14,430 nucleotides of DNA, from NCBI GenBank assembly GCA_041477005.1, contig JBGOUJ010000130.1, forward strand, positions 1 to 14,430. Direction: 5' to 3'. The notes under the pieces were generated by a model. The model was not told where the DNA came from. It worked only from the letters and a program-made list of their open reading frames with translations, and made no database searches. Made by a program: the position numbers and the translations under genes. The stretch comes from JBGOUJ01 sp041477005 (lineage in GTDB: Bacteria > Acidobacteriota > Terriglobia > Bryobacterales > JACQDG01). Shown here one piece after another: positions 7,076-13,934 of the stretch (within the stretch, counting starts at the first letter, position 1; each line of letters opens with the position of its first letter).

Positions 7076-9137
7076 TCTTGAACTGCTCCGCGAACCAACT
7101 GGCAACCGAGTCCCAATCGGTCTTTTGTACCCGTTGGGTTCGAAACGCCTGCGCCGTTCCAAAACCCCGCTTATAGAAATCGGCGGCCCACGCGTACGTT
7201 GCGCGAACTTGGTCCTCGGACGTCGAATCGGGAAATTGGATCCACAACGGCCGCGGCGCCACCAGCGCCGCCACCTGCGGCAAATCCCCGGCCGTGAGGA
7301 TGCCGGGAACGTCAGCCAGGCCGCCCTTGCCAGCCTCGTCGCGATACGACACCTCATCGAGATACGCCAGCGAGGCCGCGATCCGCTCATCGAGCGCCGT
7401 GGCAAACAGAGCCGTTCTGCCCAGGCGCCCGATCCCGGCCAGACCCAACGGGACATTTGGATATTCCTTAGATATTGCGCTTATAGTTCCGCTGACGTCC
7501 TCGCTCCACATGCCCGGCCAGGGGCGCCCGAGAAACCACGCCCAGTTATCGGTGCGTCCCCCGCCGGAGCTTATTTCGCCCGTGCCGCGCACATCCAGGA
7601 AGAAGGCCGCCAGCCCGTGCGATACCAGCGCCTCGACTGCCGGCGCGAGGTCCCTCGATTTGCCTAGGATCACGACTATCCCGCCGGCGGGGGCATTGCG
7701 AGGCCCCGCCTCGGCCGCGGGCAGCCATAGGCCCGGCGCGGTCTCAAGGAGCGATCGCTTGAGCAGGAAATGGCCGCGGCTGCTCACTCCCTGTGCGCTT
7801 AGCACCGCCTCGCGACCTTTGTCCGCGACGCCGAGCAGCCGGCGGAATTTGCCCCTCATCTCCCGCTGCGCTTGCCGGGCGCTCAGCGGGTTCACGGGCA
7901 TCGCCGGCGCGGGCGCCAGATGATTTACCCACTCGTCATAAATGTCAGCGAGTGTTTTGTTGCCGGTGGGCAGCCCGCAGCGCAATTCCGTCAGGGTCTC
8001 GTGCGTAAACGGCAGCTCGGCTGACATTTCACCGTTCTTCCCGAAGAAATGACGCTCCACCCACGCATACATTTGCTCTCGCTTATCCTGCTGATATCCG
8101 TGCGAAGTGCTGGACTCCCGCAGCCGGATATTTGCGCCGGAGTTGTAAAGATCGTAGGTTGGTCTCGCCTCGCGCACGGCTTTTTCCATCTCGTCAAGGG
8201 GAAACTCCTCCGAATCGGTGCCGCGAAGCGAGCCGATCACCAGCATGGGACGCGGCGCGAACATCGCCAGCAACGTCGAGATTTCAGCGATTCGCCGAAT
8301 GCCGGACGGCCGTTGGTGCCAGTCCCAATCGCGGTTATTGCGAATCCAATAATCGAAGCTCGTTACCGAGCATACGGGCACGGCCAGCCGGATGCGCTCA
8401 TCCAGGGCCGAGACCCAGTACGTGCTGTTGCTGCCACCCGATTCGCCAGTGAAGCCGAGGCGATTCCGGTCCACATCCCGGCGAGCGTAGAGGTAATCCA
8501 CCGCTCGGATCCCGTCCAGTATCTCGAGTCCCGTAGGGTTCTTGCCGGTGTAGGAAAAGCCCCGCAGCCCGTGATCGTTCCCGCCGCCGTACGGCATGGC
8601 GGCGCAGGGATTTGCCCCGGTGTTGCGCTCGAAGGTGCCGATGTAATCGTAGGCAAGGACGATCACGCCGCGCCGCACCAGGTTCACGCTGCGTGCCTGG
8701 GCCGCCTCGCTGGCCTTGCCCTCGCAATACACGTGGCCCGGAATGCTCACCATGGCCGGCGCGGGCGCTGCCAGGCTCTTGGGCGTGTAGACTAGCGCCG
8801 GCACCATCATTCCGGGATAGCTTTCGTAAAGGATTTTTTCGATCGTGTAACCATCGCGATCGAGAACCCCTTTGCTCACCCATTTCAGCGGGCCGCGGCT
8901 CTCCAGGTCCTCCAGACCCACAATCTCGAGGATCTCTTTCCGAAGCAGGCGCTTCCGCGCTTCCCATTGTTCGCGGCTCGCGGAAGCCTCGATCGGCCGC
9001 AGGTTCCGGTCCACGTAGCTGTACATCATCGAGCGTCGCTGCTCCTGGTCCAGGATTGGTTTCTCGAGCAGATCGAGATACGGTTGGGCGGAGAGCGTGC
9101 AGGCCAGGGCGCTCGCGATCCAAATCAGGCGTCTCAC
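7056..9137 (-). CDS. Secreted acetyl-xylan-esterase-like hydrolase with tandem alpha/beta-hydrolase domains, second one degenerate
   Basis: Probable carbohydrate esterase of 693 residues with a Sec signal peptide (Arg2, Arg3, IWIASALACTLSA). Domain one (about 95-370) has the nucleophile elbow G-E-S-G-G (Ser233) and a candidate catalytic His346 (TSHGYQQ), in the style of the AXE1/abhydrolase group. Domain two (about 480-690) repeats the fold: ALDERI occurs at 244-249 and 581-586, and APRP at 294 and 627. At the elbow it reads G-I-G-R-L, so Gly570 replaces the serine. The distance from elbow to ALDERI is 11 residues in both halves, and no equivalent histidine is visible. Domain two is therefore probably structural or carbohydrate-binding. 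The start is GTG at 9135-9137, with GAGG 8 nt upstream, overlapping the previous gene's stop as GTGA. Deacetylation of xylan or a related glycan is the likely reaction; pectin or other acetyl esters are possible. Confidence 0.85.
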   Translation of the reverse strand: MRRLIWIASALACTLSAQPYLDLLEKPILDQEQRRSMMYSYVDRNLRPIEASASREQWEARKRLLRKEILEIVGLEDLESRGPLKWVSKGVLDRDGYTIEKILYESYPGMMVPALVYTPKSLAAPAPAMVSIPGHVYCEGKASEAAQARSVNLVRRGVIVLAYDYIGTFERNTGANPCAAMPYGGGNDHGLRGFSYTGKNPTGLEILDGIRAVDYLYARRDVDRNRLGFTGESGGSNSTYWVSALDERIRLAVPVCSVTSFDYWIRNNRDWDWHQRPSGIRRIAEISTLLAMFAPRPMLVIGSLRGTDSEEFPLDEMEKAVREARPTYDLYNSGANIRLRESSTSHGYQQDKREQMYAWVERHFFGKNGEMSAELPFTHETLTELRCGLPTGNKTLADIYDEWVNHLAPAPAMPVNPLSARQAQREMRGKFRRLLGVADKGREAVLSAQGVSSRGHFLLKRSLLETAPGLWLPAAEAGPRNAPAGGIVVILGKSRDLAPAVEALVSHGLAAFFLDVRGTGEISSGGGRTDNWAWFLGRPWPGMWSEDVSGTISAISKEYPNVPLGLAGIGRLGRTALFATALDERIAASLAYLDEVSYRDEAGKGGLADVPGILTAGDLPQVAALVAPRPLWIQFPDSTSEDQVRATYAWAADFYKRGFGTAQAFRTQRVQKTDWDSVASWFAEQFKTTRTSN
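7064..7097. terminator. Hairpin at the convergent gene ends, possible two-way terminator
   Basis: TGGTTCG (7064-7070) pairs with CGAACCA (7091-7097). AGTAG (7071-7075) pairs with CTGCT (7083-7087), allowing one G-U pair. The result is about 12 bp of stem with a 3-nt bulge and a 7-nt loop. It includes the plus-strand TAG and lies just inside the 3' end of the minus-strand gene. No T-run follows on either strand, so real termination activity is uncertain. Confidence 0.3.
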
Positions 9138-11632
9138 CGCTGGGCCTCGACGGTCAGTTGTTCCACGTCTTTGCGTATTCGGAAGGTCGCATCGCCTGCG
9201 CTGAGCGTCACCGCCCGCACCGGCCCCGGGAGCGGGAGCGCCAGTTGCCGCCCGTCGTTGGCAGTTAGCTGCATTGTGGCCTCATTGAGCTCGACTTGGC
9301 GCAGGCCGCCCGGCCACCGGACACGGGCTTCGGTGGTTCGTTCGATCTCGAATCCGGGTCGTCCGCATTCTACCAGCGCGCGCCAGAAGCTTTCGATCGA
9401 GTCCGGACGAACCACCGGCGCTGTGAGCACGGAGTCGACGTCCTTGCTCCGAATCGCGTCGGCCACCGGTTCGCCGGTGATGCCGCCGATATAGTGCCGC
9501 AAAATCTCCTGGATGAACTCGTATGCGCTCACGCCCCGATCCGGAGAGAAAACCGGCCAACTGTTCTTACCGTGAAGCCGCTCCATGTCCACCGATTTTC
9601 CCAGTCCGGCCCGAGCCGCCCCAAGCAAATGGCGCAAGGTCTCGTTCCCGCTCGTTGCGAGCGCCGCCTGCACCAGCTCCGGCTTGGCCGGAGAGGATGC
9701 CGACTGCCGGTGCCGCAGGTACAGCTCGGTGAGATCGCTCCACAATTCTGCGGTGTCCCGGAGCTTTTCGAACCAGGAACAAAGCCGCTGGAATTCGATC
9801 GCGGGCAGCCGCTCGCGGGCTTTGCGGAGTTCTTCCAGAGCGGCTCCCGCAAGCGCAACGGCCTCCGCCTTCTCCTGCTTCGCCTTCGCAATCAGCTCCT
9901 CGTCGGGCTGGAAGAAAGATTCCGACAGTTTTCGTTTGGATGCATCCCACTTGCTGAGCGCCTGGCCCCAGAGGAAGTTGTCGCAATGCGAGACGCTGGC
10001 GATCATGTTGTGATAGCTGATCAAGATCTGCCCCTGGCAGAAGAAGGTTTTCTGTGTGATGGCCTCGGTTTTCCGCAGCGCGGATGCAACGGACGGCGCC
10101 CCGCCGGCGCCGTAACGGAGCGTCGTCCATCGCAGCAGGGAATCGTCGATGCCGGCCGCGGGATTCCACAGAAGCTCGCTCATGTACCAGGCGTTGAATT
10201 CGTTGGGATGCCCGAAAATCGGCTCGGGCTCCATTGATGGAAAAGGGAAATCCACTCTCGGTACGATCCCCGTGCAGCGTTTCTCGATGGCATGAGCGAT
10301 TCGCCGCTTGAAGTTCTCCGGCGTCAGCGCCGGCACGAACGTTCGTCCCTGCCATTCGACATCCAGGCTGAACTCCACCAGGTGCGAATTAGGGAACGCG
10401 CCGATCAGCGGCTCGTCGGCGATCGCCCCGCCGTAAAAGTCCAGCGGGCAGTACTTCGACATGATCTGCACGTGCCGCGGAAGTCCGGTATACGCCTTCC
10501 GGATCGTCTCCAGCTCCGGATGACCATAGAGGTCGTGGATCGAGGAACCTTGAAACGTCCTCAGCACGATCTGTTTTTTCCGCTCGGAAGCGGCCGCGAT
10601 GACCTCGTTCAACACCGCCATCAGGCGATCGTGCTGCGACATGCGAATGCAGCGGTCGCACTTGCAGCCGGCGTCGGTGAGCAGGCTGAAGCTGCCGGAT
10701 TCATTCACCGACATCACCAGCCCGTCCACCGAGGGGCACGCCTCGAAAAACTCGATGTACTTGTCCCGGATGAACTGCTTGAGAAATTCGTTCGAAAGGC
10801 AAACCGGATAGCCGATCCCTTTGACTTGCGGATACAGCTCGATGAACCCCGGTGGAAGATACAGCTCGTGGCTCCAGACAAAAAAGCGCAGCAGATTTTC
10901 CTGCGACCGCCTCGCTACCCGCTCCACCAGCTCGAGCCTCTGGCGGCGTTCGCCCATCGGAAACAGGGCCGCCAGCGTCGGGTAGTTCCGAAATCCGATC
11001 ACCCACGCGACGTCCCATCCGTCGCCCGGGCGTCCGTTGATCTCGATAGAGTTCATGCCGAAGTCGCCCGCCCGCTTCAAAACATCCGAGTCGATGTAGG
11101 CCAACCGCTGGGCCAGGCTCTGGCGTTCGTCCCACGGCGAACCGAAATCGTGGCTCACCGCCGTAGACCAGCGGCGCACCGCGAACACAGGCTTCCGATC
11201 GATCGACAACGAGGCTGGCAGTTTTTTCTCCAGGCCGATCGACCGCCGCAATTCGGAAAGCGCATACACCAGGCCCTTTGCGTCGCCGCCCAGTACGAGG
11301 ACCAGGCCCGGCCTGGTCTGCAACCGAAACCGCTCGGGAGCGAGCAACTCCACCGAACCGGCTCCGGCTCCGCTGAGGTTTGCCTGGTTTTCTTGATTGG
11401 CAACCGCGATCAGAATACGCGTCCCGCTCGCTGCTGCCGGGTTTCGCGTCACGGCGTAATTGCACGCCCGCAACGACTCGATGAGATCGCCGACGGCCGC
11501 TTCCGCCCGCGGATGAATCCGCCCTATCGTGATGATCGAGGCAGCCCGCCCAGCCGGAACCGCCCCAGCGCCGCCCGCTGGGGCCAGGCTCGCGGCTGCA
11601 GGCACCCTGGCCAGAAAGTCTCGCCGCCTCAT
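9134..11632 (-). CDS. Tat-exported GH67-like (alpha-glucuronidase family) glycoside hydrolase
   Basis: An 832-residue protein with a twin-arginine signal (RRRDFLARV, then an Ala-rich stretch). Residues about 33-145 resemble the accessory N-domain of GH67/GH20 enzymes (GGDAKGLVYALSELRRSI). The TIM barrel follows at about 150-480. By recalled family motifs, three GH67 catalytic positions are recognisable in the right order: Glu311 in DGLVMSVNES (GH67 has NSEG), Asp398 in CPLDF (GH67 has GPIDF) and Glu426 in VEFSLDVEWQG (GH67 has EFQITQEYTG). A Cys-x-Cys-x2-Cys cluster at 323-328 is an addition. The remainder is a helical domain with a charged stretch (about 575-610) and a beta-rich tail. GH67 enzymes remove methylglucuronic acid from xylan; the exact substrate here is inference, since overall similarity is distant. 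Start ATG 11632 has GGTGA upstream and overlaps the previous gene's stop (ATGA). Its own stop overlaps the esterase start. Confidence 0.8.
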   Translation of the reverse strand: MRRRDFLARVPAAASLAPAGGAGAVPAGRAASIITIGRIHPRAEAAVGDLIESLRACNYAVTRNPAAASGTRILIAVANQENQANLSGAGAGSVELLAPERFRLQTRPGLVLVLGGDAKGLVYALSELRRSIGLEKKLPASLSIDRKPVFAVRRWSTAVSHDFGSPWDERQSLAQRLAYIDSDVLKRAGDFGMNSIEINGRPGDGWDVAWVIGFRNYPTLAALFPMGERRQRLELVERVARRSQENLLRFFVWSHELYLPPGFIELYPQVKGIGYPVCLSNEFLKQFIRDKYIEFFEACPSVDGLVMSVNESGSFSLLTDAGCKCDRCIRMSQHDRLMAVLNEVIAAASERKKQIVLRTFQGSSIHDLYGHPELETIRKAYTGLPRHVQIMSKYCPLDFYGGAIADEPLIGAFPNSHLVEFSLDVEWQGRTFVPALTPENFKRRIAHAIEKRCTGIVPRVDFPFPSMEPEPIFGHPNEFNAWYMSELLWNPAAGIDDSLLRWTTLRYGAGGAPSVASALRKTEAITQKTFFCQGQILISYHNMIASVSHCDNFLWGQALSKWDASKRKLSESFFQPDEELIAKAKQEKAEAVALAGAALEELRKARERLPAIEFQRLCSWFEKLRDTAELWSDLTELYLRHRQSASSPAKPELVQAALATSGNETLRHLLGAARAGLGKSVDMERLHGKNSWPVFSPDRGVSAYEFIQEILRHYIGGITGEPVADAIRSKDVDSVLTAPVVRPDSIESFWRALVECGRPGFEIERTTEARVRWPGGLRQVELNEATMQLTANDGRQLALPLPGPVRAVTLSAGDATFRIRKDVEQLTVEAQR

Positions 11633-11895
11633 TGTTTCACCGGCGGGACGGAGGCAAACACCGCCTCGTCGCAGCCATATAACTCGCGCAGCCGCGCTGC
11701 CACCGAGCCGGCGCTGTACGCCTTGCCCGCTCGCACCGTAACCCGAGGCACGATCCGCCGGCTCCCGGTTTTTCTCTTTCCGTGCACGTCAACAAACGCG
11801 AAGTCCCCCTCTTCGAGTTCGAAGAGGAACAAATCGCTCTCAATGCCGCGGTCGAGGATGTCCCAAGGGTAGGCAAAAATACAGATCGCGGCCAT
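11629..11895 (-). CDS. Small protein of unknown function (88 residues), first gene of the GH67/esterase operon
   Basis: I do not recognise this protein. It reads FAYPWDILDRG near the N-terminus, then an acidic stretch (FELEEGDFAFVDVHGKR), a basic middle and a C-terminus with AARLRELYG. There is no signal peptide or membrane segment. The beginning recalls the N-terminus of TIM-barrel sugar-related proteins (AYPWD...) and the acidic stretch faintly recalls the C-terminus of aldo/keto reductases. Neither match continues, so it may be a remnant or a new small family. It is supported as a gene by ATGA overlap with the GH67-like gene downstream and by a good promoter directly upstream (11915-11943), with a predicted leader of only about 13 nt and a weak SD (AAGA). 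Cytoplasmic location is inferred. Confidence 0.55.
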   Translation of the reverse strand: MAAICIFAYPWDILDRGIESDLFLFELEEGDFAFVDVHGKRKTGSRRIVPRVTVRAGKAYSAGSVAARLRELYGCDEAVFASVPPVKQ

Positions 11896-11914
11896 TTGAT
11901 CTTACGATATTGCG

Positions 11915-11943
11915 ATTCTGCCGAAAGCTGGGCAACCTGTCAA
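11915..11943 (-). promoter_or_regulatory. Predicted sigma70 promoter of the 88-aa/GH67/esterase operon
   Basis: On the minus strand a perfect TTGACA -35 box (11943-11938) is followed after 17 bp by CAGAAT (11920-11915; 4 of 6 matches to TATAAT). Transcription would start near 11908, about 13 nt before the ATG at 11895. No copy of the ATTAACGTTAAT palindrome is present here, so control by the same regulator is not evident. Confidence 0.6.
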
Positions 11944-11962
11944 GCAATGCGATCCAGGCCGT

Positions 11963-12211
11963 TTGGGGGCGACTGCGGCGGACGACGCCGGCTGTACGCT
12001 TTCTCACGAGCATTTGCTCTCGACCTTTGGAATCGTTCGCAGCTACGACGGCATCCCTGAAGACGAGCTTCTCGCGGTCAAGGAACTGGCGCCTTACAAA
12101 GCTGCGGGCGGCGAATGTATCATCGACGTGACCAGCGGCGGCAGCCGTCGGCGTGGCGTATTGATAAGCCCGTGGGCCTTCAGCCCGCCCCAGCGGCCAG
12201 CTCCAGCATGA
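11963..12211 (+). pseudogene. Truncated N-terminal fragment of a phosphotriesterase-family amidohydrolase
   Basis: The frame from TTG 11963 encodes AADDAGCTLSHEHLL, then PEDELLAVKELAPYKAAGG and CIIDVTSGG. These follow the order and spacing of the first strand and helix of phosphotriesterase-like metal hydrolases (x-D-x-G-x-T-L-x-H-E-H-L, then a helix, then x-x-x-D-V-T). The HxH pair that binds metal in this family is at 12005-12007 and 12011-12013. Similarity stops after about 12150, where a full protein would continue for roughly 250-300 more residues. The frame instead runs 30 nt into the antisense strand of the TIR gene and stops at 12209-12211. The frame is open upstream to 11900 but lacks a good start or SD. 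This is a gene remnant, cut by a deletion or by arrival of the TIR/rpoD segment. Confidence 0.6.
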
Positions 12212-13904
12212 AGTCGAAGCAAGTCTGGTCCTGGCGGATGGCTCTTCGGTATTGTTCGAGCTGCCTGGCTTCATCCAAGCGATCCCACTTTTCCAGAATC
12301 CACTTCCACTCCCACGCCCAGTTTTCGATCGCCCGGCGGTCCTGGTGGCGCTGATGGGCGGCGGGAAGCAGGGTCCGAAGCAGCTCGTCGGCCTCTGCCA
12401 GACGGCCCGTGTCTCGGGTCATGGCCAGCACGCGGCTCGACAGCGCGCAGGCCAGAGACCATGCCTCGGGATCCTGCTCCGACAACGACCAGGCGAGAGC
12501 TCGCTCCAGGTCCGGAAGACAGGCCAGAGCTTCGCCTACCGGTTCGCCACAGAGAACCTCCGCGTGGCGGCGCGCTGGTCCCGCGCCAAGGACCTCGCGG
12601 ACCAAGGGGTGGAGACAATACCGCCCGCGGGCCGGGTCGAGATTCGCCAGTAGCGAGCGCGACAGAAGATCCTGGATCTGCTCGCGGGCGGCCGCCGGCT
12701 GGAACCCGGCTATTTTTTCGGCCAGGGCAGCCAGGAAGCCGTCCGGCGCGCAAGCTGACATGGCTGTCAAAAGGCGCTGCCCGCTCTCCCCGGTCGCCGC
12801 TATTGCCAGTTGCAAGAGACGCCGCTGCGGCTCCGTCCCTGGAGTCCCTGCGAGTGCTTCTGCCAGCGCCTCGATGGAACACTGGGGATCAGCGGAGAGC
12901 AGCCCGGCGGCGACGGCGCAGGCAAGCGGCGCCGCTCCCAGCTCCGCGACTAAGCGGCGAGCCTCTGGAACCTGCGGGAACAACGACAGCGCCTCCTGCT
13001 CCGTGAAAGCGCCAACATCTATCAGGCGGCTTTCCATCAGGCCTCCCGCCATCGCGCCGCTGGGGACAGAATCCGCCAGGTCTCTCGATTCCGTGGTGAT
13101 CAGAAGGGATGCCTTACCGCCGGGGATCAGGGGCAGGGCTGTGTCGCCTCTGGCATCGTCCAGAACGATCAGGCAGCGCCGTTGGGAACAGAAAGATCGA
13201 AGCTCCTGCTGGTTGGCCGCCGTGTCGTATTCCAGCCGAAGGCCGAGTTGGACAGCCAGATCACCCGCCAGGCCCGCCGCACTGCGGCAACCACAGTTCA
13301 GCCAGAAGACGCCCTCAAAGTCGCCCCGCGAGCGACGGGCAAACTCGATGGCGAGGGCCGTCTTGCCGAATCCCGGCGAGGCTGACCTCAAAACGGACAC
13401 CCCCGGGCAATCGCCGAGCCACCGCCGCAGGGTCTCAATTTCGGCCTCCCGCCCGATGAACCGGGGCAAACCCGCAGGGGCGAAGAACAACTCCTCGGGG
13501 GGTGGCCTAAGACTGAGCAGCCACCGTTTCACCGCGCGGAACCCCTCCAGCCGGTGCTCGGTGAGATCAAAGAAGTTCCTTCTGCGGAGCAATTCCGGGA
13601 AGGGGCAGGGGCGGGCGAGCACGGCGCCCACTTTGACGCCGGCTCTTTGGGGCTCGTCGCAGAAAGCCGGGACCCACTGCTCCCGCGCCGGACGGGAGGG
13701 AAGCGAGTCAGGCGAAAGGATCAGAAGGATGACGTCAGCCTGCAGGCCTTCGGCCGCTTTCGAGACCAGGGTCTCACCCGGCCCGACCCGGCCGTCATCC
13801 ACACACACCTCAACATTGGCACCGCGCTCCAGAAAGGCGGCCAGCTCGCCAGCCAGCGGCCGGTCGCTTGCAGCGTGGCAAACAAAAACCAGGAGCCTGT
13901 TCAA
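12180..13904 (-). CDS. TIR-NB-ARC (STAND-class) protein, probable immune or signalling NTPase
   Basis: A 574-residue protein. The TIR domain spans about 3-130 (FVCHAASDRPLAGELAAFL, DDGRVGPGETL, ILLILSPDSLPS). Glu75 in REQW is a candidate for the NADase glutamate. NB-ARC starts at PRFIGREAEI (147). Its P-loop, 175-182, fits [AG]x4GKT with Ala in place of the first Gly. Walker B is CLIVLDD (244-250). Sensor-like LLITTES (267-273) has Glu where Arg is common, and LGAAPLA (322) is the GxP motif. CLHPLV (430-435) is the bacterial counterpart of MHD. The last 130 residues are helical; no long TPR or WD repeat sensor follows. Such proteins usually sense infection and then deplete NAD; that role is inferred. 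The start is TTG 13904 with no clear SD, and the gene lies 30 nt after the rpoD stop, in the same frame. Its 3' end overlaps the amidohydrolase remnant. Confidence 0.85.
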   Translation of the reverse strand: MNRLLVFVCHAASDRPLAGELAAFLERGANVEVCVDDGRVGPGETLVSKAAEGLQADVILLILSPDSLPSRPAREQWVPAFCDEPQRAGVKVGAVLARPCPFPELLRRRNFFDLTEHRLEGFRAVKRWLLSLRPPPEELFFAPAGLPRFIGREAEIETLRRWLGDCPGVSVLRSASPGFGKTALAIEFARRSRGDFEGVFWLNCGCRSAAGLAGDLAVQLGLRLEYDTAANQQELRSFCSQRRCLIVLDDARGDTALPLIPGGKASLLITTESRDLADSVPSGAMAGGLMESRLIDVGAFTEQEALSLFPQVPEARRLVAELGAAPLACAVAAGLLSADPQCSIEALAEALAGTPGTEPQRRLLQLAIAATGESGQRLLTAMSACAPDGFLAALAEKIAGFQPAAAREQIQDLLSRSLLANLDPARGRYCLHPLVREVLGAGPARRHAEVLCGEPVGEALACLPDLERALAWSLSEQDPEAWSLACALSSRVLAMTRDTGRLAEADELLRTLLPAAHQRHQDRRAIENWAWEWKWILEKWDRLDEARQLEQYRRAIRQDQTCFDFMLELAAGAG

Positions 13905-13934
13905 ACTTGGGGGTGCAGTGGGAGCGTCCGTCCC

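Noticed and set aside
10292..11872. Plus-strand open frame (526 codons) opposite the GH67-like gene and the 88-residue gene
   Set aside because: Arg/His/Gln-rich product without recognisable motifs; the minus strand has a Tat signal and GH67-type motifs.
11629..11895. Assigning the 88-residue protein as an aldo/keto reductase fragment
   Set aside because: Only a short acidic stretch resembles the reductase C-terminus and the rest does not fit, so it was left as unknown.
11840..12274. Minus-strand open frame (144 codons) linking the TIR gene end and the 88-residue gene
   Set aside because: No recognisable motif; it is antisense to the amidohydrolase remnant and overlaps better supported frames on both sides.
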